Notes: generated by a model from the sequence alone, not told the origin. A stretch of 64,000 nt of DNA from Sanghuangporus weigelae (GCA_033182465.1 CP137318.1:3782001-3846000), one strand, 5' to 3'; counted from the stretch's first letter, positions 11,235 through 21,779 are shown. Translations and numbers: made by a program.

Positions 11235-11912
11235 GTGCCTAGTTCCATAAAGTACTCAATATTCGTTGTCGTCTTTGTCATGAGAACATACCGCTTTGCC
11301 CGAATGACTAATGAAGATGCTGGCCGAAAGCTGATTTTGACGAAGTCGACACCGAGCGCGTTTGGAATCACTTTTGGCCTTAAACGCTGGCGCGTTGACC
11401 GTCATAGTAGTATGGCAATCTGACGATTTGATAGCCATCGCATTTGATGTACAACCGGATAATGGACGCGACCCGTCGGTTCTATCTTACATGCGCCTCA
11501 TGAGAAATCTCGAACGTAAAATTAAGGTCCAGTACACTCTCAATGAAAGACGATCGATACTCGTTGTTCTAGATTACGAGGGGGGCACTTTGCGCAAAAT
11601 GAACATCAAATCGCGACATGACATAATGATGTGCGTCAGAACGCCACCTCGCCGCAGTTTAAGAAGATTACCACAAGTGTTCTAGCATGGTACCTCGACT
11701 CCAACGAAGGCATTGGCAAACTCGTTAAAGGATATAGCGCTGATGAACACGATCGATGAACAGTAGGTGCGATTGTTTACCTTGCCCCTTTCCTTGCATT
11801 GTGCGCTTATTTGTTTCGATTAGAAGTGTTCCATACGCTCAGGAAACGCTTTCACCAGTGCGGCCCAAGCAGCTTCAATGCAATGCTCGCATTTCATATG
11901 TGTAACTGTAAC
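11235..11912 (+). pseudogene. X-family gene fragment, copy C
   Basis: Contains NEDAGRKLILTKSTPSAFGI, then DDLIAIAFDVQPDN and RRSILVVLDYEGGTLRKMN, with frame changes near 11420 and 11640. A segment at about 11822-11912 matches the beginning of X-D exon 3, after an intron-like stretch ending in TTAG. It then runs into the Y2 promoter. Same arrangement as X-B at 4107-4835. Confidence 0.55.
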
Positions 11913-11920
11913 TATAAATA
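11913..11920 (+). promoter_or_regulatory. TATA box of Y2
   Basis: TATAAATA, about 55-60 bp upstream of the ATG at 11974, conserved in position with the box upstream of Y1. Confidence 0.5.
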
Positions 11921-11973
11921 GAGATCGTTGCCGGCAGAGCCAGAAATAATCAAAGAAGCTCTGATTCTCGCTT

Positions 11974-13562
11974 ATGAAGCAGCAGTCGCTTTTGGTGAGT
12001 TTTTTTGAAGAGTATGCTTTCTTTTGATGAAGCGTCCATAAGTATCTATCTGGTCTCACGGCATGACTTTGCTTTCCCATGCCCATGAGATCGTGTCAAT
12101 TGATCGATATCTGTTCCCCTCTAACCACGACCAACATGTCATTTGAGGGCACTACCGAAAACCAGAGTTTATGTGGGTCCTCATCCTCCATTCTCCTTGA
12201 CTTGTTCTGAGATTGTCTTAGATATCCAAGTTCCTTGGGATGAAGGTAAGAATTTTCTCTTATGTAGAGTTCATTCTCGTTGTACTTATAATTGGGTATA
12301 AGGCACCCTCTTGGAATTGCGGGTGCCCATTTCTACATGGAATATGTCTGTGTTCAGAGCTCTGAATGAGCAGGCCATCGGCAGCTCTGATTTCTACCGG
12401 GGGTACTTGGCTGCCATTCGGCAGGTGGCACCCTGCATCCGCAAGTTGTTTCAGGCGCATGTGGAGCTGGCCGTCCGCACCGATACGCTGATTACCCTGC
12501 ATAACCAAGCCACAAATGACAATCTGCAACGGAGGATGGCAGAAGTGAGTTTTAGCACTTTCTTTCAAGGATTTATAATTGCTTATAATCTCTTAGGAAC
12601 AATCATCGACTCATGCTATCGGAGGAAGGAGTAGTTTGGATATCGGTCTGAAGCTCCTCACCGAAGCGGGATGTATTATGGCGGAAATCGGTAGCCAGGA
12701 CAGTGTCCTTCAGGTCGGAAACGAACCGAGGCATCAAGCTTTTATGACCTGCATCGACAAGTATAAAAAACCCATCCCGAATGTCTTTCTCTCCAATGTG
12801 TGCAGTTTGATGATCGGCTTCAAGGAACTAGTGGTGAAGGAGGAGGAGGATCCGAATGCGGTTGATGTAATGATGGCGTTTCTGGCGGCAGTTCAATGGC
12901 GAATCCCGCTCTTAAAGGACACAATCGAAACCGTGTCAAGTAGCCTACCGTCACGGCGGAGAAATCAGGTTGAACTTCTTGAGTTCTGCGTGCGGGCATT
13001 CCCTCCGGAAGAAACTTATGCGCAGGCAGCGGTTGACTTTTTCGTCAACAAACGCAACCCCATTCGGCAGCTTGGAAACAACGCTGCTCACCCGATAGAC
13101 ATCGGGATGTCATTCGCCTCAATCAATTTTTTGGTCGAGCAGGTTCGGATAAGCGAGGAGAATAAAACAGCCCTACGTCAAATTGCCTTCGAAATGGAAA
13201 CTATTCACAATTCCTACCAAGATATAGAGCTCGGGTATGTCAGGCGGGAAGAAGAGGAGGAGCCAAAGAAGGAGAAGAAAGGGAAAGGGAAGGGGAAGAA
13301 AGGGAAGGAGAAGGGCGATACCATTGCTGTTTTACTCGGTGATACCCAAAAACGCACACCCAGAGTCAAGCCGTGGGCTAAGGAAATGTTCGTGCCAATG
13401 AGGACGGTTCTCCAAGAACCTCGATCAGAGGAGTATGATTCAACGCCGATCGAATCGAGCACAGGAGGGAGTGGCGAAGTTGTGGTAGAGGGAAAAGAAA
13501 AAGGAAAAGGAAAAGGGAAAGGGAAAGGGAAAGAGAAGGCGAGACCGAGTAAGAGGTGTTGA
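11974..13562 (+). pseudogene. Y-family gene, copy Y2, with a frame change
   Basis: An exon near 12170-12242 encodes VYVGPHPPFSLTCSEIVLD and is joined by a GT-AG intron (about 12243-12300) to the main exon. The protein matches Y1 throughout (EVSFSTFFQGFIIAYNLLG, then DIGLKLLTEAGCIMAEIG). Between these blocks, near 12634, the frame shifts by one base relative to Y1, and the first splice is also out of phase, so this copy is probably broken. The last 110 or so residues contain two lysine/glycine runs (KGKGKKGKEKG near 13280-13310 and a longer one near 13495-13540). These suggest a basic, possibly nucleic-acid-binding or nuclear-targeting tail. No known family recognised. Confidence 0.55.
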
Positions 13563-13878
13563 GTGTAAATGAAGGGAGGAAAGAGAAGAAGAGGAGATGA
13601 TTGCTCCCACTGTGTACTTTAGTTCAAGCTCTGTGTCCTTTGCTCCTCAAAAGATTCAAAGAAAGAAAGTGCACGCCTTGGCCACACTAGATTAGAGATC
13701 CGGTCAGACGACCCTAGATGTTAGTCAGCCGAGCCTGGGTAAGATTCGGCTTGTCGTCCGTATATAAGAAAGCCAGAGATGAATGATCCCCAGTACCCAC
13801 TTTGTCTCCTCCCACCATCATTGTTATCTCCCTCCCCTACACCAATCTTCCCCACTCAAACTCTGTTTGAGTAGTGTC

Positions 13879-15190
13879 ATGTACTCCTCGCGAGCTACCC
13901 TTAGGGGCTGTGAGTATCAGCCGCTATTGTTCAAAGCACTAAAAATAACTGACCGCCACAACCTAGCCCTGAGTTCCAGAAATGTTCCCATTCTGGAGAA
14001 AGTCAGCCCAGGTACGTTTCCTCGGTTGAATGCGAACTCTTTTGATCAGTATCCAAGACGGTAACTTCTGCGAAGTCCGTATCTCCAGATACAGAAGCAG
14101 TGAATGCTGCGAAGACTGCGAAGGAGAAGGAGGATGCGTTTGTAGACGACATGAACCAACACTTTACGGCTATGTGCGAGCAAATTGGACTCGGAATTAA
14201 GAGCACCCAAGAAAAATTTGCCATTATACATAGGGAATTGTACGAATGGAGAGAGCGTTTGAATAAAAATGAGATCGCTTTCAATATCGTAGAAATCTTT
14301 CTCCTTTCTTTTTTTCGGCATAATGTGAAGTTTGATTTGTCATGTTTTAATAGGCAACCCGGACCCAAGCAAACGAGACAAATCCAGAAGTTCTCCAGAG
14401 AGCGTTGACCATTGTGTACGACGCAGTAGCCGCTTACGTGGATAGTCTACAATCCGCGGACCAGCAGATTCCTGGGGGCGCCACCTGGAGACTGGAGGAC
14501 GCAAAGACTTCCGACGGACATATTAATGCCGAGATTTTCACGCAGAAGCTCTGGGAATTCCTCGAACTCCAGCGCGATTCCATTGTGGGAACAGAATTGG
14601 CATTTTTAGCGGAGCGTTTCTGCCAAAAGCTGGTTGAGTGGACTAAATTTACAGAAGATCAGCGCAAAAGTACCAAGGAGATGGATATAGATAAGGCAGA
14701 GGATCGATTTCGTCACCTAAAGCGGGCGTCTGAATGCTTCCCGAAGGACGATGTCTCGATTAAGATCCTATCCTTTGTGGTTTTCGCGCCGAAAGCCTCC
14801 GGTACTGAGAATAATTATAAAGCGGAGATGAAAGATCGATATGATTCCCATCACTACCGAAATGTTGCATACAGTTCCAAGGCGAGGTGCGACTATGAGC
14901 AAGGCAGCGAACCGCTTGAAGAGAAGAAGAAGCGTATTTGGTATCATGGTCATTTATCAGTGCTCGCACTTCTGCTGGAGCGGGTCAGGCAGGCCGAATC
15001 CGACGACCCGAATTGTGGTTTTCCTGTTTTCACCCAAGCGGACACATATGGTGATTCGGATGATGATTCGGATGGTGATTTGGATGGTGATTTGGATGGT
15101 GATTCGTCCGGGACAGATGACATGGATACGGGCGACGAAAGTGAATCCTCAGTGTCGAACGGTTGTCTGCCGGTGGTGAGCCCTGCATAA
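13879..15190 (+). CDS. W gene: cargo protein of unknown function with acidic repeat tail
   Basis: A clean four-exon model closes in phase: 13879-13909, 13967-14011, 14050-14288 and 14354-15190, giving 383 residues from start MYSSRATLRG. The middle is helical (DAFVDDMNQHFTAMCEQIGL; YEWRERLNKNEIAFNI). The large last exon has a mixed helical region with blocks TKFTEDQRKSTKEMD and RNVAYSSKARCDYEQ. The C-terminus is strongly acidic, with a tandem 12-bp repeat coding DGDL units at about 15060-15110. No signal peptide or membrane segment seen. It lies between Y2 and X-D, inside the giant element, and is absent from copy AB through deletion. It has no stop codon or bad splice site, unlike its neighbours, so it may be functional. 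Family not recognised. Confidence 0.7.
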
Positions 15191-16997
15191 ATTCGTAAGG
15201 TATTTGGGTCTCTGCACCATTTTTTATGGTTGTAACTAACATGATCTGAGTTTGCTCCTTGCGTTTGGGCCTTAAGTTAGTGGAATTTTTCGAAATTGCC
15301 TTATTCTCATTTCGTTATGGCGGTTCGTTTGATATGCATACCAGTTTTTCGATAGGAGTTTCTGGGAACATTATTGATTTCGGATCGTCTCCAGAAATTT
15401 GTTCCCACTTCCTTTCGTACCCTTATTTATTGTGCACTGAAACTCCTGTGGGCGTTCTGATACCGGACAGGGAATATAAAGTTCGAGGGGCTGCCCTAGA
15501 ATACCTTCGAGTAGTCAGCAGAGAGATCCACCTAGACCAAAGGCAAGTGGAAACGAAGGGATAATGGAATATACGAGAGAAGGGTTGTATGAGGGCTGAG
15601 GAACGCGTGGGAAGCGCTCGAGGAAGGATTCCGAGGATGGGCTTCTCCCGAGATTGATGGTGGCGGTGCAAAGGCTAAATCGACTCTCCGGCTCAACTGC
15701 GAGCTCTGGACTAAAGCCGACTAACACAAGGCACGAGAACTAATCTAACTAAGGCTACGCTAGTCGAACCACCAACTCGAACGTGACTAATCGACCGTAC
15801 TAACACACTGGGAAGCGACGGCAGCCGATCTCACTCGGAGTCTAAAGTGTCGGAACACGGCGTAACGATTCAAAACGCGATATGAAGGACGGGGACGGTA
15901 ACTGGGCAACCTAAACATGATACAAGAGACGGAGGGACTTTACGGTGATGGAAAGGGATAATATGGTGTCCTTTTCCGACGACAGTGGAGAGGGGAAGGT
16001 GTTACGAGACCGAAAGCACGCGACACGCTAAGTAACTGGGTTACGAGCGAAACCAGCGAAACCGATCGGAACACGCAATGAGGTTTCGATCTGGATGACA
16101 GAGACAGGAGGAGTCCTTTATACGAACCAGGCAAACTATACGAACGTATGAACGGCTCTGCTGCGAAGAGAGGTCACCGATTGACTGTACAGAACACGAA
16201 ATATCGTATATTAGGCTTTAGAGACGAGAGAGTTTTCTACGAACAAGAAGAACTCGAAGCTGGGGGACTTGAGACGATCTAAGAGCTCCTCCGCCCCCAA
16301 ACTAAACTGTCCCCCCACTACGAGAGTCGTGCTAAATTTATACTAAACGTCCAAACTGAGCCTCCCATCGGTCAGAAAACATAAGCCATAAGAAAAGGGG
16401 AACGCATATCACTTATCTACAAAGGAGAAGGGCGCATATGAATGGTTAAGGGACACATAAAACAGAAAGAAACAATACTAAACATGGTCGGAACGAGAGC
16501 ATAAAGAAATAAAAGGGACGCATATAGAAAGGTGAGATCATAAGCGAAGCCTTCGGAACCAGGTGTCTTTGAGCGGAACGAGTCGGAACTTGGGGAAAAG
16601 ACTTGGAAAGACCTCGGCTAGCCTTACAGGGCAAATCTGCGACGTTTTGAATGGGAGAGGGACTGTGGACGATGCTGCAGGGTCAAATCTCTTTGTCAGG
16701 AGTACGGATTCGGGATCCGGAGACTTGTGATTGACGCGTGTAGGATCGTCGCGTGATTCTTCCGCCGTGTCTTATATGATGGCCGATCACGGAACGGTGC
16801 ACGTGCCATTTAGACTATGGCGTTCTTGCTAAGTCCACTCGCTCCAGCGAAACCCGTCGGAACCGGGCGAAACCAGTCGGAATACCGCGGAACTGGTCGT
16901 AACGACTTCGTACGCTCCCAAGCTTTAGTCTTACTCTTCAGCGCATGAATATATGTAATGTAACACATCATGTTTATTATTGAACGTTATTGTCTGT
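15191..16997. other. Gene-free interior stretch of the giant element
   Basis: No convincing coding sequence. Two clusters of GAAACC/GGAACC-type repeats (about 16040-16080 and 16845-16905) bracket about 800 bp. On the minus strand there is a promoter-like stretch with TATAAAGGA near 16120 and a purine-rich run near 16260. This could be a remnant of a long terminal repeat, but no partner repeat or target duplication was found, so it is left unassigned. Confidence 0.3.
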
Positions 16998-19135
16998 TCA
17001 GCCAATGTCCTCCCGGGCATAGAAAAGCACGGCGGATGCAAGCCCACGCGTGATGTGAACACCCGACTGTGACGCCATTGAAATCAATTTGTCGGTTGTC
17101 AACCTGAGTAGAATTGGGTTAATGCGCAGATATCCATTACATTTCAGAACATCGGCCAGCACTGAGTAGTTCATGTTGTCGCGCCCTCGTCCCATGTGAT
17201 CATCGCACATCTTCAACCAAACCTCTACCAAAGGATAATCACGAATTTTATTCTTCGCGGACGGGGAGCCTCGAGTTCTGTTGTGGTGACCTTTGCGATG
17301 ATATCCGTTACAACGCGATGCAGAGTGCCTGTTCCGATATCTGTGACGCCTGTAGTCATCCTCGGATAACGAACTGCAATCGTGATAATCCTTTTCTGCG
17401 GAGCTTTCGGAGTCCGCCCGCCCCGATGATGATGAGGATCAAAAGCGACGTGTATGACCTCTCTTTCTGATGGATCGGCTCCTGCCACGATGACGCTTCC
17501 TGCCACGCGATGATCCACGGTACCTTCTATCGTCCCTTGGCCTGTCTCATGCAGGCTGGGAGGCGGGCGATGGCGATGCATGGCGAGTCCTTCCAGCACT
17601 GGAATTTTCTACACCTGGTTTGATCTGCGGATCCCCATCCGCTTGTGCTTGACCAGCGCCAGCTTGGTTTGTAAGCCTCTGCTGCATGCCTATGGCGGTT
17701 GAACCTAAGGTGGTCTGCACAGTTCACTTTGATTTGTGGTAGTCAAGCAAGTTCAGCTGCCTGGGAACCTCCGAAGCTGTCACGCCCGGAGCTTTACTTA
17801 GCTACAAAAGCTCAGAAGCCTCCAGAATCACATAGATGATAGTAAGACATGTACTAGGAGCCTTGCATGATCAAAATAATTCTTCATTGTATAATATATA
17901 TGAGTGCCATCGGCACGAACATAACAAACTTCCTCCGGATGCGCGCTACACCGTAGGTTCTGCTTGATCTCCTTGATATGAGGCGCGAGCATTGCATTCA
18001 GGTCATCTTTCGTTGCTTCCGCCGCACTGGTTGGTTTGGTCGCATTCTGAAGTACGCTTCCTGAGTGTTTAGAACCCTTCTAAATGGAACAGAATTTGCG
18101 CATCAACACGTGAAAGAGAGAAAGGCAAACGATCACACTTACCTGTTCATCGTTCATGTTCATAAGCACAATTTTGCCTGCACTATCGACCTTGCGCTTT
18201 TTCTTCAGCTCCTCAAGATACTTCTTGAACCCTTGCACAAGCTCATCAAGATCTACATCGGATTCGAGATACCGTGGTTGAATCTTTGTTCCAATCTTCT
18301 TAAACCACGGACCGGTGTAGCCTAGTGTAACCGAGGTGGGATAGCACTGAAGAATACTTGCCACGTTCTGACGCACATCGATTATGCTGTGTTGAGGTTC
18401 GACGTTCATTTTGCGCAAAGCCTGCCCATCGTCAACCAGAACGACAAGTGTTGATCGTGTTTCTTTAGGAGCTTGCTGCTCCTCTTTTTCACGTTCGAGA
18501 TTTTCCATGAAACGCACATAAGATACAACCGAAGAGTCGCATCTATACTCTTGGTCCGAATTGTCAGCGTAGTCTATTAAATCATTAGAGACTGACAAAC
18601 TCCTATAATGGTCTACGCACCGGCTGCAAGCAACGGATTATCAAAGTCCCAAGGATTGCTAGTACCGACTCTGTTGGTATCTGACTCTTGACCCAGATCG
18701 TCATTAGCCATTCGGGCAATATCAAGTTGTGATGGTTCTTCATCATAGGGCTCTTCATATTGATATGTCAGGTCCTCGTCAGCAGCTCTCCGGCCCCTTG
18801 CTTTTGTTGTGGTGGGCTCTGCTTCCATGTTATTCTGTTACGAAGTATGAGTGCAATACCAGAAGACAAGACTATCAGTACTACCATCTCTTCAACACCG
18901 TTCTTGTTGACAGCAGGCCGCTCTGCCTTCCTTGGCCGACCTCATTTCCGTGGTCCTTCAGCAATGACATCTGCATTTTGAGAGTTCGAATGAGGGCCAT
19001 TTGCTCGCTGGGGCTCCAGGGCCGTTGCTGCTTTTTTGGGAGAGGAGTTTCTTGTAACGGCAGATGCCTGCTTCGTCCCGGCAGTCTTACTAGCCGCAGT
19101 CTTGCGAACTGCGAGTTTTCTAGGAGTGGGACTCA
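16998..19135 (-). pseudogene. X-family gene, copy D: AT-hook / RS-rich protein, decayed
   Basis: Longest X copy. N-terminus MSPTPRKLAVRKTAASKT with an AT-hook (PRK-stop-GRPRKAERP; the stop is TGA at 18942-18944). Then come an acidic block (YQYEEPYDEEPSQLD), a central region (SVVSYVRFMENLEREK, TRSTLVVLVDDGQALRKMN) and LEELKKKRKVD. An exon follows with LRCSAHPEEVCYV and GTHIYYT. After a further intron, one frame runs to 16998 through SR/RS-rich sequence to a compact end block (EVWLKMCDDHMGRGRDNMNY, LFYAREDIG). That frame is interrupted by three TGA codons. There is also a frame change near 18600. All four TGAs fit former CGA arginines. It follows transposase D by 147 bp on the same strand. Function unknown; the AT-hook suggests DNA binding in the nucleus. 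Confidence 0.6.
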
Positions 19136-19281
19136 TGATAGTAAGAGATGAAAAAAAAAAAAAAGTGATGTGGCAACGAAGAAGGTAGCTGCTTATAAAC
19201 ATATTCCCAGCTCGCTTACTAGCCCTCTGGAGATCAATGATCCAAAGTCCGCAAACATACACTATCTTCAGATTCAACGGC

Positions 19282-20476
19282 CTATACAAGCACATCATAG
19301 CGACAGTGGCGAAAGAAGGAATAACTATCCAAAGAATTAATGGAATACACCTGCCTGCAGAGTTGCTCAACAACTGACGCGTCATCCTGAGGACCGGGAC
19401 CCTGCCGTTTTAACCTGGACTTGATTACGGAGAATGCAAGTTCAATAGGATTGTAGTCTGGTGAGTAAGGAGGAAGAAATTCAAGCCTGACACCCCTAAG
19501 CAAAGGGGTCAGTACAAGCTGCGACTTGCATTGCTAGTGAGACAGACCGAGATTCGATGAGCTCCCGGATCTCGGGAGCCTTGTGTATCGGGCAGTTGTC
19601 CATCACGATGACTGATTGGGTGCCGGGGAAGGGATGCATTTTGTCCAACAGGCCGGTGATGAATTCCGCGAACAATTTGGTATTGAATGCACCCTGTACA
19701 ATAGTGCAGTCGATTGTCCCGTCGAGGCTGATAGCTGGCAAGATGGAGAAGCTAACGGAGTGAATCAGAAGCTTGCGACACACCACAAGAGGCAGAATCA
19801 CCATTTCCCCCTATTGAAAAACTGCTTGCGACACGCACGGCGACCCTCAAGGGCCCAAGCAGTGTTGCGAAGAAAAGCCTGCCGATCGCAAGCACTCTCA
19901 TCGACAAACACCAGCTGTTCCGCTGTGTACTGAGAGGCGATACGTGCGACGTACTGTGCACGCAGAGTCTCATTCCGCTCGAGAGCCCTTTTCAATAACT
20001 AGACAACAACGATTTCAGTTCGCGTGGACTGCGTGGGGAAGCAAAGCGACAGAGACAGCCACCTTCTTAAGTGTGAAACCAGCGTGTAGCAAGGACCTGC
20101 GTATAGTCGCATCCGAGACCTCCTTCTCCCATCTTTCCTGGAGCAGTAGCCTCAACTCGTCGATGTAATGGTCATTGAGATTGCTTAGTGACCCGCAAAG
20201 GAACTACGTGGTGTGAACCAACAGCTACCAGGACAGGTTTCAACATGTGCATACCTCGGTGTGGATATAATCAAGCACTTGAGGCCTTCCACGAAAACCA
20301 AGTTCATGCGCAGCAACAGTCCCGTTGCACTTGAACTCTCGTATTATCTGGAAAACTGTTGTCTTGGGTATGTCGATCAAGGCTGTGATCTGAGAGGCGC
20401 TGAGTTTCTTGTTCATAGTGATGATGCATTCCCGTAAATTGTTGGACAGCCTTCTGCCGCGTCGCCGGGGTTGCAT
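19282..20476 (-). CDS. Tc1/mariner transposase, copy D (best preserved)
   Basis: Start MQPRRRGRRLSNNLREC at 20476, stop TAG at 19282-19284. First HTH, then GRP followed by CAA (Gln) where the GRPR arginine is expected; this is the only one of four copies without a stop there. Exons with good phases include LLKRALERNETLRAQY to VFVDESACDRQAF, the SILPAISLDGTIDCTIV exon to DNCPIHKAPEIRELIES, and GVRLEFLPPYSPDYNPIELAFS to the end. The catalytic acids are the Asp of VDES, the Asp of MDNC and the Glu of NPIE. The acceptor of the first intron reads CGG rather than CAG, and I could not close its phase, so activity is uncertain. It lies in the right arm of the giant element and reads inward. Confidence 0.7.
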
Positions 20477-21506
20477 GAACGAATGCTCAACATAAGCTGT
20501 AGAGATGGTGGCTGTGAAGATGGTGATGGCTCGAGATCAAGTAAGTGGCGACTCGACACGTGAGTCCTCAAATGCGTCGCTGCCTCCTATCTCTTTGCCG
20601 TGGTGCCTCGTCTCTCGTGATGGTCCGTCCCCAACAACTGGGGGTTCCCTCATGCCTGTGGGTGATGAGGGATTGGTGAGGGTGAGGAGGGAACTGTGGA
20701 CAAGTGATGAGAGCTGCTGTGCGGGGAGATGCTGCGTACGAAAGACTACCATCGTGTGCGTACACTCGTGTTTCTCTGAGAGATGTTTCTGCGGCCCTGG
20801 CGGGCACGCTCGGTTTGGTTGCAGCAGGAGTGCATGATGGCCAAGCCGACCTTGTTCGCCCTTGCCCAGATATGATTTTGGGTGACATTTCAGCAGAGGA
20901 TGGTCACCGGGGTGGTTTCAAGTCTGATTGGTAGATAGTACAAGTAATGTAGCCACACCCAAGCCTAAGTCAGCTCAGCTACTGTCTTAACTGAAAGCGC
21001 CTATGCTGCTGTCTTTTTAGCAGAAACAATCAGATTTTTTGGTGTCCAAATGCGTGAGTTATGACAGATGCAATGAAGTAGGGGAGAGTTCTGTGAGCAG
21101 GAGTGACAACAAACCACCCAGTTTCACTACCACAATCATGTCAGGGAGCCTCAAGGAGTTGCGTACAGGTGCCCACTGGGCTGGCCTGATTTATCAAACT
21201 TGAATCAGATTTTTCCGGATGATGTTGGGCAAGCTACGATTTTTACACTGAACGGAGGGCATGACAAGGATTTAGCATTATGATGCTATCTTTTTAGTAG
21301 CGAAGTACATACTCAACAAAACCCAGACATTTTTATATGTACTGGAGCGCATTTTCGAGCAGGTTTTTTACATGGTTATATCAGATTTTTATGTGCTGTA
21401 TTGACTGAGATATTTGCTATTTTGTTTTTTTTTGCTCATCCAGGATGCACTTTGCATCAAAAATACACGTGATTTTCCAAATTGCCAACAATTTTGCAAT
21501 TAGCTG
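20477..21506 (-). other. Right arm outer part: transposase upstream flank and terminal repeat
   Basis: Inverted copy of 9091-10120. It carries the conserved open frame 20888-20568 (MSPKIISGQGRTRSAWPS) on the transposase strand and ends CAATTAGCTG at 21506, next to TA. No other gene seen. Confidence 0.5.
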
Positions 21507-21508
21507 TA

Positions 21509-21660
21509 ACAAAAGCCCTTTTGAAAAGATGAATTTAGTAACTTAGATGATGTGAAACGGTTGAGATTTGGGTGAGATATGATTTTATCTGTGTCTTGAG
21601 GCTCTCATGGCAAGAAAAGTGGTGAAATCACGTGATTGCCAACAATTTTGCAACTAGCTG
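21509..21660. mobile_element. Foldback MITE, copy 2, right piece
   Basis: Last 152 bp of the MITE right arm, ending GCAACTAGCTG before TA at 21661-21662. It completes the left piece at 8166-9088 across the 12.4-kb insertion. Confidence 0.85.
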
Positions 21661-21664
21661 TAGA

Positions 21665-21779
21665 TGATGATATTTTGAATATTGTCATCTAAGATATGCG
21701 TTACGATACTACTCAAAGCATATCTTAGATGCTGATATTCAAAATATCGCCATCTAAGATATGCTTTATGATATTTTGA
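21665..21779. repeat. Short hairpin repeat between MITE2 and MITE3
   Basis: GATATTTTGAATAT and CATCTAAGATATGC occur near 21668-21700, as an inverted complement near 21716-21750, and again in direct orientation near 21750-21779. No gene; could be a tiny foldback element. Confidence 0.45.

Larger units (their letters stand above)
2265..13800. repeat. Large imperfect inverted repeat, centre near 8.0 kb
   Basis: Y1 (-, 2526) mirrors Y2 (+, 13562), X-B (-) mirrors X-C (+), and transposase B (-, 5895) mirrors transposase C (+, 10121). Flank positions 6660-6705 mirror 9310-9370, and even the sequence beyond the Y stop codons is shared (2265-2520 against 13580-13800). Paired coordinates sum to about 16,010-16,090, giving one centre. 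The arms have diverged, so this is not a recent inversion duplication. It is most simply explained by two copies of one element in opposite orientation, with nested MITEs at the centre. Confidence 0.75.
9091..21506. mobile_element. 12.4-kb composite giant Tc1/mariner-like element with cargo (copy CD)
   Basis: Flanked by TA (9089-9090 and 21507-21508) and inserted in MITE2, whose two pieces complement each other exactly. The termini are perfect inverts (CAGCTAATTGCAAAATTG), and the inverted repeat continues for about 2.1 kb (9091-11187 and about 19413-21506), nearly identical by eye. Each repeat contains a transposase gene pointing inward. The unique 8.2-kb interior holds an X fragment (+), Y2 (+), W (+), a 1.8-kb gene-free stretch and X-D (-). 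Ordinary Tc1/mariner elements are 1-3 kb with one gene; I know of no named family with this layout. Alternative: two mariner elements that trapped host DNA, as a bacterial composite transposon does. The single TA insertion shows the unit moved as a whole. Confidence 0.75.

Noticed and set aside
15478-16340. Solo LTR or Copia remnant
   Set aside because: Promoter-like and purine-rich tracts are present but no paired repeat or target duplication was found.
17225-17599. 124-codon frame on the minus strand rich in His/Val/Thr
   Set aside because: It is a shifted reading of the RS-rich part of X-D; the frame with SR repeats and the conserved end block is the better one.
16998-18944. In-frame TGA codons as selenocysteine or a recoded stop
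   Set aside because: Other copies have CGA or CAA at some of these codons, host genes in the window end normally in TGA, and fungi of this group lack the selenocysteine system. CpG decay explains them.
1-21506. Repeat-induced point mutation (RIP) of CpA type
   Set aside because: The changes that could be compared between copies fall mostly at CpG and give TG or CA. Only isolated CpA changes were seen.
9091-21506. Starship-type giant fungal element
   Set aside because: No DUF3435 tyrosine-recombinase captain gene is present. Ends are TA-flanked inverted repeats and the enzyme is DDE type.
9091-21506. Two unrelated solo mariner insertions flanking host genes
   Set aside because: The MITE halves at 9088 and 21509 are complementary parts of one copy with exact length accounting, which independent insertions would not give.
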